64,000 nt of DNA from Acidibrevibacterium fodinaquatile (GTDB lineage: Bacteria; Pseudomonadota; Alphaproteobacteria; Acetobacterales; Acetobacteraceae): contig NZ_CP029176.1 of NCBI RefSeq assembly GCF_003352165.1, forward strand, positions 2,232,001-2,296,000. The letters run 5' to 3'. Shown in pieces: positions 28,052 to 36,590 of this stretch (position 1 is the first letter of the stretch; the number at the start of each line of letters is the position of its first letter). The notes under the pieces are model-generated. The model saw only the letters and a program-made list of their open reading frames with translations, did no database searches and was not told the origin of the DNA. The position numbers were made by a program, and so were the translations under genes.

Positions 28052-29833
28052 TCACTCCCGCGCGACGATCACGGCAAGATCGTGGAACAAACGTGCCGGT
28101 AGGCTGCCGCCGGTGACGCCCTTGGTCGGGCTCGCATCGTCATTGCCGAACCAGACCCCGATCAGGGTGCCGTGGACCGCGCCGATGAACCAGGCATCGC
28201 GATAGGCCTGGGACGTGCCGGTTTTGCCGGCGACGCTCTCGCCCGGGATGGCGGCGGCGCGGCCGGTGCCGTCGCTGACCACGGCGGCGAGCATGGTTCT
28301 CATCATCGCCGCCTCCGCCGGCGTGATCACCGGGATTCGGACGGCGGGCCCGGCTTCGAGAAACTTCGGCCGGACGGCATTGCCACCGTTGAAAAACGGC
28401 GCGTAGCTCGCGGTCAATTCAAGAAGCCCGACCGAGGCGGTGCCGAGCGCGAGCGAGGCGTCATCCGGCAGAGGATCGTTGATGCCGAGTTTCCGGGCAA
28501 GCGCGATCACGGCGCGCGGCCCGCCACTCCGCAGCAGAAGCCGCACGGCGGCGGTATTGGAGGATTGCGCGAGCGCGGTGGTAAGCGTGATCGTGCCGAG
28601 ATAGCGATGTTCGAGATCATGCGGCACCCAGCTGCCGATCCTGATCGGCGCATCCTCGACCAGGCTTGCCGGCGTCTCCCCCCGCGCGAGGGCGGCGAGC
28701 CAGATGAAGGGCTTGAACGCCGAGCCCGGCTGGCGCCGCGCGGCGACGGCGCGGTTAAAGCCGCCGCCGCTTTCGGCCCGCCCGCCGACCATGGCGCGAA
28801 CCGCGCCGGTCGCAGCATCGAGCGCAACCACCGCACCCTCGCTCACACCGGCGCTGGTGCCGGGACCGTCGAGCAGCGCCTTGAGCCGGGCCTCGGCCAC
28901 CGCCTGCAGACGGGAATCGAGCGATGTGCGCAGCGTCAGGTCCTCACCGGGCGGGAGACCGGGTTCAGCCTGCTCGGCCGCCCAATCGGCGAACCAGCCG
29001 CCGCCCGCAAGCGGTGGCAGTGCGATCGCGGCAACGGCGGCGTTTTCGGCGGCCTCGGTAATAACCCCGCCCTCGCGCATCGCCGCCAGCACTTGACGGG
29101 TGCGGGCGATCGCGGCGGCGGGGTCGGCGCGAGGGTTGAAGCGTGCCGGCGCGCGCGGCAGCCCGGCGATCATCGCCGCCTGCCAGAGCGAAACCCGGCG
29201 CGCCGGAATGCCGAAATAGACCCGCGCGGCAGCGTCCACCCCGAACGCCCCGGCCCCGAGATAGACCCGGTTCAGCCAGATCTCGAGAATCTCGGTGCGA
29301 GAAAAATGATCGTAAAGCCAGAAGGATAAAATGGCCTCCTGGAGCTTGCGGCGGAATGTCCGGCGGTTGCTGAGAAAGAGGGTTTTCGCGACCTGCTGCT
29401 CCAGCGTCGAGCCGCCCTGGACGATCCGCCCAGCGGTGAGATCGATGAACGCGGCACGCGCCATCCCCCATCCATCGAGAGCGCCGTGCCTGAAAAATCG
29501 CCGATCCTCGACCGCGACCACCGCCGCCGGAAGATAAGGCGGCAGATCAGCGAGATGCACCGTCGCGCCGACGATATCGCCATAGCGCGCTATCACGTGA
29601 CCGGTGCGATCCTCGAGCGTGAGGCTCGGTCGCCGGAGGGTGACGGCGTCTTCGGGGCGTGGCAGATCATAGATCAGCCACAACCCGACGAGGCCGAGCG
29701 CGAGCCCGCCCCAGACCACGGCGATGATCGCACGCGCGAGCCAGCGCGCGCGGCGCCGGCGCGGCTTGCCCGCTTCCGCCGATTTCCGCAGAGTGGCCGG
29801 ATCCAGGCGGTGATCAACCGGAGGCAGCTTCAT
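28052..29833 (-). CDS. class A penicillin-binding protein (PBP1-type transglycosylase/transpeptidase)
   Basis: 593 residues. It has a cytoplasmic basic N-terminus, one transmembrane helix (AIIAVVWGGLALGLVGLWLI), a glycosyltransferase-51 domain (VAVEDRRFFRHGALDG, QGGSTLEQQVAKTLFLSNRR) and a transpeptidase domain. The catalytic SxxK is PGSAFKPF, SxN is QSSNTAA and the KTG box is GKTGTSQAYRDAWF. It polymerises and cross-links peptidoglycan. It is short for PBP1A and lacks the OB-like insert. The start at 29833 (MKLPPVDHRL) is chosen by position; no clear Shine-Dalgarno site precedes it. Its start codon overlaps the divergent dehydrogenase start. Confidence 0.92.
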   Translation of the reverse strand: MKLPPVDHRLDPATLRKSAEAGKPRRRRARWLARAIIAVVWGGLALGLVGLWLIYDLPRPEDAVTLRRPSLTLEDRTGHVIARYGDIVGATVHLADLPPYLPAAVVAVEDRRFFRHGALDGWGMARAAFIDLTAGRIVQGGSTLEQQVAKTLFLSNRRTFRRKLQEAILSFWLYDHFSRTEILEIWLNRVYLGAGAFGVDAAARVYFGIPARRVSLWQAAMIAGLPRAPARFNPRADPAAAIARTRQVLAAMREGGVITEAAENAAVAAIALPPLAGGGWFADWAAEQAEPGLPPGEDLTLRTSLDSRLQAVAEARLKALLDGPGTSAGVSEGAVVALDAATGAVRAMVGGRAESGGGFNRAVAARRQPGSAFKPFIWLAALARGETPASLVEDAPIRIGSWVPHDLEHRYLGTITLTTALAQSSNTAAVRLLLRSGGPRAVIALARKLGINDPLPDDASLALGTASVGLLELTASYAPFFNGGNAVRPKFLEAGPAVRIPVITPAEAAMMRTMLAAVVSDGTGRAAAIPGESVAGKTGTSQAYRDAWFIGAVHGTLIGVWFGNDDASPTKGVTGGSLPARLFHDLAVIVARE

Positions 29834-30743
29834 GCGCGGTCTTTTTCTCGATGCGGACGACACCATGGCGGCGATTTTCGCGCGCCTCCACCGTTCCGGC
29901 GACCCGGCGGTCACCGTCAACCGCGCCGCCCGCATCGCGCCTGAGGATCTGCCACGCCTGCTCGCCGGCTATGATTTCGTGCTCGATGATCATTCCGCCC
30001 TCCCGACGACAGCACTCGCCGCCTGCCCCGCGCTCCGCCAGGTCATTTTTCTCGGCACCGGCGCGCGGAGCTATATGAACCCCGAGGAACTCGCCGCCCT
30101 CGGCATCACCGTCCACACCATCAAGGGCTATGGCGACATCGCGGTTGCCGAGCATAGCATCGCGTTGATGTGGGCGGCGGCGCGCGGGATCGCGGCGATG
30201 GATCGTGGCGTTCGCGCCGGCGGCTGGCCGCGCATTCCGGGGATGCAACTCACCGGCAAGACGCTCGGCCTCATCGGCTTCGGCGGAATCGCCGCCGAGG
30301 TCGCGCGCATCGCGGCGGGATCGGGCATGCGGGTGCTTGCGTGGAACCGGAGCCCGAAAACCGCGGCCGGGGTCAGCTTCGTCGACCTCGACACGCTGCT
30401 TGCCGAAAGCGATGTCATTTCGCTTCATCTCCTGCTCACTGACGAAACGCGGGGATTTCTCGATGCCGGGCGTCTCGCGCGGCTCCGCCCGGGCGTTATT
30501 CTGGTCAACACCGCGCGCGGCGCGTTGATCGACGAGGCGGCGCTGATCGCCGGGCTCGAGGACGGGCATATCGGTCACGCCGCGCTCGATGTCTTCGCGA
30601 CCGAGCCGCTGCCGGCAGGCCACCCGCTCACGCGCCTCGCCAACGTCACGCTTTCCGCCCATAGCGGGTTTCTCACGCCCGAGGCGAATGAGACGCTGCT
30701 CCAACGCGCGCTTGAAATCGCCCGCCGGCTCTGCGAGGGATAA
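29832..30743 (+). CDS. D-isomer-specific 2-hydroxyacid dehydrogenase
   Basis: 303 residues. The NAD-binding motif is GLIGFGGIAAEVARIAAGSG (about residue 145). The catalytic Arg is in LVNTARGALIDE, the Glu in DVFATEPLP, and the His in LSAHSGFLTPEA. Substrate could be glyoxylate, hydroxypyruvate or phosphoglycerate; the short N-terminal catalytic domain does not decide it. GGAGG (29820-29824) lies 7 nt before the ATG, a strong ribosome site inside the oppositely read PBP gene. tRNA-Leu follows 12 bp after the stop. Confidence 0.9.
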   Translation: MRGLFLDADDTMAAIFARLHRSGDPAVTVNRAARIAPEDLPRLLAGYDFVLDDHSALPTTALAACPALRQVIFLGTGARSYMNPEELAALGITVHTIKGYGDIAVAEHSIALMWAAARGIAAMDRGVRAGGWPRIPGMQLTGKTLGLIGFGGIAAEVARIAAGSGMRVLAWNRSPKTAAGVSFVDLDTLLAESDVISLHLLLTDETRGFLDAGRLARLRPGVILVNTARGALIDEAALIAGLEDGHIGHAALDVFATEPLPAGHPLTRLANVTLSAHSGFLTPEANETLLQRALEIARRLCEG

Positions 30744-30755
30744 GGATCTTCTCAT

Positions 30756-30840
30756 GCGGACGTGGCGGAACAGGTAGACGCAGCAGACTTAAAATCTGCT
30801 TTCCGTTTCGGAAGTGCGGGTTCGATCCCCGCCGTCCGCA
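30756..30840 (+). tRNA. tRNA-Leu (anticodon UAA)
   Basis: 85 nt. The acceptor stem GCGGACG pairs fully with CGTCCGC, discriminator A at 30840. The anticodon arm is GCAGA-CTTAAAA-TCTGC, which puts TAA at the anticodon. The T arm is GCGGG-TTCGATC-CCCGC. The long variable arm fits class II tRNA-Leu. The 3' CCA is not encoded. Confidence 0.96.
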
Positions 30841-30948
30841 GAGCGGAGGGAGCGCATGAAAATTCGTTCGACACTGAATTAATGACCGGCTATCCTCACG
30901 CCATCGCGACAATCCGCGCGGCCACGCCGCGCTAACGGGAGAACCACC

Positions 30949-31356
30949 ATGCAGCAAAGCGTCGATCTCATCGGGCGCATCCTGATCGCCGTCCTGTTCA
31001 TTCTCGCCGGCATCGGCAAGATCGAGAATCCCTCGGGGACCATGCAATATATAGCCTCCGGCGGGCTGCCGCTGCCGATGGCCGCTTATATCGTCGCCGT
31101 GTTGATCGAGGTCGGTGGCAGCATCCTCCTGGTGCTCGGTTGGCAGACGCGGGCGGTTGCCGCCATCATGGCGCTGTTTTCCCTGGTCACCGCCCTCGCC
31201 TTTCACAATAATTTCGCCGACCATGGCCAGCAGATCAATTTCTTGAAAAACCTCGCCATCGCTGGCGGGCTATTGCACCTCGTCGCTTTCGGCGCCGGCG
31301 CTCTCAGCCTCGATCACCGTCTCGCCCAGCGCGGCGCCAGCCACGCGACCGCTTGA
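30949..31356 (+). CDS. DoxX family membrane protein
   Basis: 135 residues with four hydrophobic helices. The opening ILIAVLFILAGIGKIENPSG and the central AYIVAVLIEVGGSILLVLGW are typical of DoxX/DoxD proteins, with ALAFHNNFADHGQQINFLKN near the end. DoxX proteins are linked to quinone-dependent redox reactions or thiol stress. It stands alone, with GGGAGAACCACC directly upstream of the ATG. Confidence 0.9.
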   Translation: MQQSVDLIGRILIAVLFILAGIGKIENPSGTMQYIASGGLPLPMAAYIVAVLIEVGGSILLVLGWQTRAVAAIMALFSLVTALAFHNNFADHGQQINFLKNLAIAGGLLHLVAFGAGALSLDHRLAQRGASHATA

Positions 31357-31368
31357 CGTTTTTTGACA

Positions 31369-31398
31369 CGTCTCCCGCACGGGCGGGTGCGGGAGACG
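31369..31398. terminator. Stem-loop after the DoxX gene
   Basis: CGTCTCCCGCAC pairs perfectly with GTGCGGGAGACG around a 6-nt loop, 13 bp past the stop. It is a strong GC-rich 12-bp stem, with no T-run on either side, so a factor-assisted terminator is more likely than an intrinsic one. Confidence 0.6.
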
Positions 31399-31783
31399 GT
31401 CGATCAAAAATCCTCTCATGACCGTGGTCGAGTAGCTCGGCCATTCGGCTCCGCCCCCGAAGATCCGGGCGGGCGGCTTTTCCGCACCCGGCTCTTCCTG
31501 GAAGCCACGCGCATTGAGCCGCTCGTGGTGTCGAAGGATGAATAATCCGCGGCTGAGGCAAGGGCAGGCACGCGGGTCATCAGAGCCTGGAACCGATCCC
31601 GGCCCATGCACCGGCTCTCATGGCTCCGCGAACCGGCCTTGGCCGCACACAGCGACAACCTCCTTCTCACGGCCGATCTTGCTCAACCCGCAAGGGTCGC
31701 ATAGTCAGATTTCAGGCAACGTCCCCTCGCCAAAGTTCGACGCCGGCCGGGACATCCCCCAACAGCCTTGCGTGCCTGGTTAG
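31399..31783. other. Unassigned sequence at the edge of the accessory island
   Basis: No supported gene is seen in these 385 bases. All frames give low-complexity Arg/Pro/Ala-rich translations. Composition is GC-rich. Its position between the DoxX gene and decayed IS110 sequence suggests old mobile-element material. Confidence 0.4.
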
Positions 31784-32095
31784 CATGGAGACGTGCCCAG
31801 CGCTCACCACTGGGCGCGCGAACTGTGGTCCGGCTCGGCCACACCGTGCGCCTGATCCCGCCGCAATATGGGAAAGCCCTACGTCAAGCGCAACAAGACC
31901 GACGCCGCCGACGCTACGGCGATCTGCGAGGCGGTGGGCCGGCCGAACATGCGGTTCGTGCCGGTGAAGACGCGTGAGCAGCAGGGCATCCTGGCGTTGC
32001 ACCGGTCAGGGCGCTACTGGTGCGGCAGCGGATAGCAGCGGTCAACGCCGCGTGTGGTCTGCTTGGCGAGTTTGGCATCGTGGCGCATGCCCAAA
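31784..32095 (+). pseudogene. IS110-family transposase fragment, multiply frameshifted
   Basis: Pieces of the DEDD N-terminal domain can be read by changing frame. METC is followed by AHHWAREL, then VRLGHTVRLIPPQY, then KPYVKRNKTDAADATAICEA, MRFVPVKTREQQGILALHR and finally LLGEFGIVAHAQ. At least three indels separate them, and the C-terminal half is absent. It is a dead fragment of a different IS110 lineage from the copy at 33300. Confidence 0.8.
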
Positions 32096-32159
32096 GCATT
32101 CCGAGACAGGTTCCATTTAAGCGGCAACAGGCACGATAAGGACACCGCAAGGGCGCAAT

Positions 32160-32278
32160 GACCATAAATTTAATGAACGCTCAAAAATAAATTAATATAT
32201 AAAAAATAATATGTTTTTTCTGTAGCTAAATACACGTAAAGGTGGTAATTTACGATTGCAGCGCACTTGGAGGCACAG
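32160..32278 (+). promoter_or_regulatory. AT-rich leader of the CtrA-like gene
   Basis: Composition drops abruptly near 32160 from GC-rich to mostly A and T, and stays so to 33020. The leader contains several TATAAT-like stretches (for example TATATAAAAA and TAATAT near 32200), so a promoter cannot be pinned down. GGAGG at 32269-32273 is a good ribosome site, 5 nt before the ATG at 32279. Confidence 0.5.
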
Positions 32279-33020
32279 ATGCGAGTCCTTGTGGTAGAAG
32301 ATGACGTAAAAATAATAAACGATGTTCTTGAGATGCTCAAGTCATCTGGAGCGGTTGTTGATCAAGTTGAAACTAGCTCAGAGGCTTTAGATCTCATCAG
32401 TCATTATGAATATGACATAGTTCTTCTCGATATAATACTTCCAGATACGGAAGGCTATGAAGTAATAAAAAAAAATGAGAAATAATAAAATCGACTCTCC
32501 TGTTCTTGTTTTTTCAGGATTGTCTAGACCTCAGGCAAAAATAAAAGCATTATCTTTAGGCGCAGACGATTTTATAACTAAGCCCTATGATAAATTAGAG
32601 CTAATGGCCAGAATAAAAGCCATAATAAGAAGAAGTAAGGGATTTAGTCATCATATAATAAATTCTGGAGAAATATACATAGATACTGAAAGCAGAGAAG
32701 TTAAAGTAAATAATAATATAATACATTTAACAAATAAAGAATATTCTATATTAGAGCTACTTGTTTTAAGAAAAGGATTTGTTTTAACAAAGGAAATATT
32801 TTTAAATCATTTGTATGGCGGTCTAGATGAGCCAGAGATAAAAATTATAGATGTATTTATATGTAAGCTAAGAAAGAAATTGTCTATGGCTGGTGTGTCT
32901 AATTCTATTATTACGGTTTGGGGGAGAGGTTACATGATAAAAGATGATTATTTGTCTTCAAAAGAAATAAATACGCTAAACGATGTTAGTATTGGAAAAA
33001 AAGAAATGCATAACGCTTAG
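32279..33020 (+). pseudogene. CtrA-type response regulator, AT-rich, frame broken at an A9 run
   Basis: The receiver domain begins MRVLVVEDDVKIINDVLEML, with the phospho-acceptor Asp in YDIVLLDIILPDTEGYEVI. It stops at 32483-32485, just after nine A's (32467-32475). Dropping one A restores a single 246-residue frame through PVLVFSG, LGADDFITKPYDKLELMARI and a full OmpR-type DNA-binding domain. That domain contains LTNKEYSILELLVLRKG, TKEIFLNHLYGG and EIKIIDVFICKLRKKL, the hallmark of CtrA cell-cycle regulators, then VWGRGYMI. The sequence is roughly 25-35% GC by line counts, against well over 60% around it. It may be a decayed gene, or one expressed by polymerase slippage on A9. Horizontal origin is likely. 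Confidence 0.8.
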
Positions 33021-33299
33021 AGTCTTCTCTGATTGGGGTTGTTGGTATCGAGCTGCTCCTCTTTCCGCAGGCCATTCCCGTAGGTCACTCGCTTCTCTCC
33101 GCGGTCGGCGCGTGGCCGCCCATGATGGGGTCAGGAGGATGAGGTGTCTCAATCTGACTCGCGACCTCCGTGACATACATCCAATCACGGGGTTCCGGAC
33201 GCTCAACGAGATCACCTCGTCCATCGTCCCCACGGGAACGACACTGACTCCGCCCTTGTCAGGCGGAAGCTGCAACTCCTTTTCTCATGCTACCGTGGC
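33021..33299. other. Non-coding segment beside the IS110 transposase pseudogene
   Basis: No convincing ORF. It lies 3' of the leftward IS110 transposase. Non-coding ends of IS110-family elements can encode the bridge RNA that guides recombination, so this segment might include a relic of one; no specific fold was established by eye. Confidence 0.35.
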
Positions 33300-34168
33300 C
33301 TATTTGCCCCAGCGGAACTCGCTGCCATCGGTCCACATGCGATGCAGGATCATCGCCAGCTTGCGCGCCACAGCGACGCGGGCGCGCGCCATGCTGCGGC
33401 GCTTGGCCACGTTCATGCCCCATGCCCGCAGCGCCGACCATTTGGTGCTGCGGATCAGCAACGAATGGGCTGCCTCGTACAGCGCCGTTCGGGCCAGTTC
33501 GTCGCCACATCGACTGATGCGGCCCTGCACGTCGGTTTCGCCGGACTGGTAGCGTCGCGGCGTCAGGCCAAGATGCGCGCCGACATCACGCGACCTTCGA
33601 AAGCCGTCCGGCTGGTCGATCGTGGCACGGAACGCCAACGCCGTCAGCTGGCCGACGCCCGGCACTGTCATCAGCCGCCTGCATGTTGGCTCCACGCGCA
33701 CCTCGTCGAGCACGCGCCTGGTCAGCCGCTCCACCTCCCGGGTCATTGTCTCGACTGCGGCCAGCAGCGATTCAGCCAGGCTCACCAGCACCGGGTTATC
33801 CGCTACCAATTCACGCACGCGAACCCCAAAGTCCTTGCGGCCTGGCGTATCAACCTTCAACCCAACCTCGCGTAGCAACGCCCGAATGCCGTTCTCGACA
33901 TCACGACGCTTGTTCAGGAGCATCCGCCTCGCCGTCAGCAACGCGGGCCAGGAGCGGCAGGGCGGGCTTTTCACATGCACCGCGCGATACCAGCCGGTGC
34001 GCATGATCTACGCGATGCCGCGCGCGTCGTTGCGGTCGGTCTTGTTCGGCATCGCACCCATCGCGGCCTTCGCCTGACGCGCTTCGATACAGATCGCCGG
34101 AATGCCAGCATCCGAAAGCCCTGCTTGCAGCCAGGCCGTCAGCGAGCACGCTTCCAGGCTGTAAATTC
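33300..34168 (-). pseudogene. IS110-family transposase, internal stop and truncated N-terminus
   Basis: The C-terminal 234 residues are open from 34004. They contain LLTARRMLLNKRRDVENGIR, LMTVPGVGQLTALAFRATID (the Transposase_20 helix-hairpin-helix) and DVGAHLGLTPRRYQSGE with the conserved Ser. The N-terminal DEDD part (EACSLTAWLQAGLSDAGIPA, MPNKTDRNDARGIA) is in the same frame but separated by a TAG at 34005-34007, where relatives usually have Gln before IMRTGWYRAVHVKS. Upstream of about 34168 the gene is cut by IS21-derived sequence. Confidence 0.88.
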
Positions 34169-34199
34169 GCGTCCAATAATGACCCCCCTTTAACGCTGT

Positions 34200-34798
34200 G
34201 TGGCAGCCTCCCTTCCTTTGTCCGGGAAGGGAGTTCGGGGGGTGATTGGTGTGGACCAGATCGGTCAGATACGACGGGCGTATTTCGAGCAGCAGAGACC
34301 GATCAAGGAGATCGTGCGGACGCTGTCGGTGTCGCGCGCGACAGTACGCAAGGTGATCCGCGGCCGGACGACCGAGTTCAAGTATGAGCGCGGTGTGCAG
34401 CCGGCGCCGAAGCTGGGCGAATGGGTCGCGGTTCTGAGCGAGATCTTGGAGCAGTAAGCGAAGCTGCCGCTGCGCGCAACGGCGCTCCATTCAAGGATTG
34501 GAGCCTGCCGACGGCGTTGGCTCAGGTGCGCGCCAAGGTGAAGAGCCACACCGACGGGGATCGCCAGTTCGTCAAGGTGCTGGGCGCGGTGCTCGACCAT
34601 GGCCTGGCCGCGGTTGAGGCGGCCTGCGCCGAAGCCCTGGAGGCCGGCATTGCCAATGGCGATGTGATTCTCACCGTGCTCGCCCGGCGGCTTCAGCCGA
34701 TACCGGTGCCGAGCATCACGACGCCCAATGCGCTGCGCCTGAAGATCGAACCCATGGCGGATTGCCGTCGCTACGACAGCATAAGGAAGGAAGCCTGA
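34200..34798 (+). pseudogene. IS21-family IstA remnant, internally deleted
   Basis: The N-terminal piece (34200-34457) has the IstA helix-turn-helix IRRAYFEQQRPIKEIVRTLS, VSRATVRKVIRGRTTEFKYE, and ends at a stop. After a gap the C-terminal piece (about 34480-34798) reads [52 protein letters not shown], the usual IstA ending. The catalytic core between them is missing. Non-functional. Confidence 0.83.
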
Positions 34799-35262
34799 TG
34801 GAGCGTCACGACATCCTCGACGCCAAGCGCAACACCATCTTTATCGGCGGCACCGGCACCGGCAAAACCCATCTCTGCATCGCCGTCGCTGCCGCCGTCA
34901 TCCGGAGCCGTGCTCGGGGACGGTTCTTCAACCTCGTCGATCTCGTCAATCAGCTCGAGCAGGAAAAGGCCGCCGGCAAGAGCGGACGCTTGGCCGAGAA
35001 GCTGCTGCGCCACGATCTCGTCGTCATCGACGAACTCGGCTATCTCCCATTCAGCCAATCCGGCGGGCAGTTGCTGTTCCATCTCATCAGCAAGCTTTAC
35101 GAGAACACCTCGCTCCCGATCACCACCAACCTCGCCTTCGCCGATTGGCCCCAGGTGTTCGGTGACGTCAAAATGACCACCGCCATGCTCGATCGCCTGA
35201 CGCATCACTGCGACATCGTCGAGACCGGCAACACCAGCTGGCGCTTCAAAAACCGAAACTGA
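34798..35262 (+). pseudogene. IS21-family IstB with internal deletion
   Basis: It starts at MERHDILDA, a correct IstB start, then jumps straight to [20 protein letters not shown]. About 80 residues of the N-terminal domain are therefore missing, while the AAA+ ATPase half is intact. Walker A is GGTGTGKTH and Walker [13 protein letters not shown]; the end [12 protein letters not shown] is normal. The helper ATPase may fold but has no full IstA partner here. Confidence 0.82.
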
Positions 35263-35415
35263 AAACCCTCCCCCGGACCCCCTCCCGGGCTTCTCCTCGT
35301 GGGTGCACAGGGACCTCCCACGCCCTCCGCTGCGCGCAACGCCCAGGGCCCTGCGCTCCGGGCGCGGGTCCCTCCTATGCACTACGCGGATAAGCCCAAT
35401 CTTGTGCACCCAGAG
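35263..35415. other. Non-coding tail of the IS21 remnant
   Basis: GC-rich, with repeated CCCTCC and GGGCCC-like runs; no gene. It ends where a second IS21 fragment, on the opposite strand, begins. Confidence 0.4.
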
Positions 35416-35546
35416 GGGTCGTTTTGGATGCGATAGGCGGTCGCCATGCTCATAGACGCCTTGGCGGCGGCAACGGCGACTGGCTCGGTCTGACGGAACT
35501 TCATGAAAAGCCTCATCTGATGGTCGGTGACATGGCGGCCGGGCAC
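35416..35546 (-). pseudogene. IstA N-terminal fragment (second IS21 lineage)
   Basis: From a GTG at 35546 the frame reads MPGRHVTDHQMRLFMKFRQT, then EPVAVAAAKASMSMATAYRI, the N-terminus of a different IS21 IstA group. It is lost after about 43 codons where it meets the neighbouring IS21 tail. Only the first helix-turn-helix survives. Confidence 0.7.
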
Positions 35547-35584
35547 GAGGCGATTCCTGCAAAATGGAAAAATCGCTTCATTAC

Positions 35585-35628
35585 CCGGCCGGCCGCGACG
35601 GCCAGAGGGCTTTTGAAAAAAAGCCTCG
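35585..35628. repeat. 44-bp junction repeat, copy C1
   Basis: CCGGCCGGCCGCGAC followed by GCCAGAGGGCTTTT, then an A-run and GCCTCG. It matches 36860-36902 with few differences. The 3' half is a hairpin (GAGGGCTTTT with AAAAGCCTC) and the 5' half is GC-palindromic. It joins an IstA fragment to an unrelated transposase tail. Confidence 0.7.
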
Positions 35629-35641
35629 CCGTGGGGCGGAC

Positions 35642-35827
35642 ATGGTGGCGCTTTATACTGTCTGGTATAACTTTGTTCGCCAACACAAGACGTTGCGCTG
35701 TTCGCCCGCTATGGCCGCCGGCCTGAGTGCAACGCTGTGGAGCATGGAAGACGTGGTGAAGCTGAATGACGCACAAGCGACGAAGCCGGCTCGTCCGAAC
35801 GTCTATAAAACGAGAAATTCAAACTGA
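35642..35827 (+). pseudogene. Transposase C-terminal fragment
   Basis: MVALYTVWYNFVRQHKTLRC and AMAAGLSATLWSMEDVVKL form the C-terminal end of an IS1-like DDE transposase group found in rhizobia and Acetobacteraceae. Everything upstream of the fragment is missing, replaced by the C1 repeat. The exact IS family is uncertain. Confidence 0.7.
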
Positions 35828-35856
35828 GACACTACTCTCGAAGAGCGGTGTCACAT

Positions 35857-36579
35857 ATGTTCGATGTCTCTGTTATCGTGACCTTCCACGGCGAGAAGCT
35901 TCTCGCGTGTCCGACGCTCGCATCTATCAAACGCATGCGTAGCGTTGCGACGCAGAAAGGCATTACGAATGAACTCGTAATTGTCATGGATCGTGCGGAC
36001 GAGGAGACGAAGCAGATTGTACGGCGACAGACCATCGACGAGCCTGCCGTAAAAATCATGGAAGTCGACAATGGTGATCTTGGATTGTCGCGAAACGACG
36101 GGCTCGACGCGGCGCGCGGTGAACTCATCTCCATCGTTGATGGAGATGATCTGTATTCGCCCAACTGGATTGAGCAAACCGTCGCTTGCCTAAAAAATTA
36201 CGGAACAAAAACGGTTGTCCACCCTGAATTGGCGATTTCTTTCGGCGCCAAGCACGAGGTTTTTCGAATGATCGATCAAAGCGACCCCGCTTACGATCCC
36301 GCGGCTCTTTTCACGGTAAATTACTGGTGTAGTTGGGTCTCCGGATTTCGGGAAACATTCCTTTCCGTTCCCTACGGTGCGACGGGAAACAGCGGGTTCG
36401 GATACGAGGATTGGCACTGGAATTGCGAGATAATCGTTGCCGGCTTTGAGCATAGAATCGCACCGGGAGTAGCAGGGTTCTATCGCCGCAAGGAAGCGAG
36501 TCTGTGCGCGCTACATCAGCAGAAAAGCGCAATAATTAGAAGAACAGAATTATTTAACGCCCACTTCATCGCGGTATAA
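35857..36579 (+). CDS. family 2 glycosyltransferase
   Basis: 240 residues with a GT-A fold. The N-terminal strand is FDVSVIVTFHGEKLLACPTL, and the nucleotide-sugar site is LGLSRNDGLDAARGELISIV with the DxD motif DGDD at the end of that strand. A later GFGYEDWHWNCEI holds the ED acceptor motif. It probably adds a sugar to a surface polysaccharide. The ATG at 35857 is preferred to a GTG at 35848. GC content is visibly lower than in the core genes. It stands alone between IS fragments, so its original cluster has been lost. Confidence 0.82.
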   Translation: MFDVSVIVTFHGEKLLACPTLASIKRMRSVATQKGITNELVIVMDRADEETKQIVRRQTIDEPAVKIMEVDNGDLGLSRNDGLDAARGELISIVDGDDLYSPNWIEQTVACLKNYGTKTVVHPELAISFGAKHEVFRMIDQSDPAYDPAALFTVNYWCSWVSGFRETFLSVPYGATGNSGFGYEDWHWNCEIIVAGFEHRIAPGVAGFYRRKEASLCALHQQKSAIIRRTELFNAHFIAV

Positions 36580-36590
36580 AAGGTTGACCC

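Noticed and set aside
31399-31783. Group II intron or IS66 remnant
   Set aside because: Some translated stretches resemble mobile-element proteins, but none was long or specific enough to name a family.
34173-35427. Matching terminal inverted repeats for the decayed IS21 element
   Set aside because: The apparent right-end match (ACGACCCC) proved to be coding sequence of a separate IstA fragment, so the element's right border is undefined.
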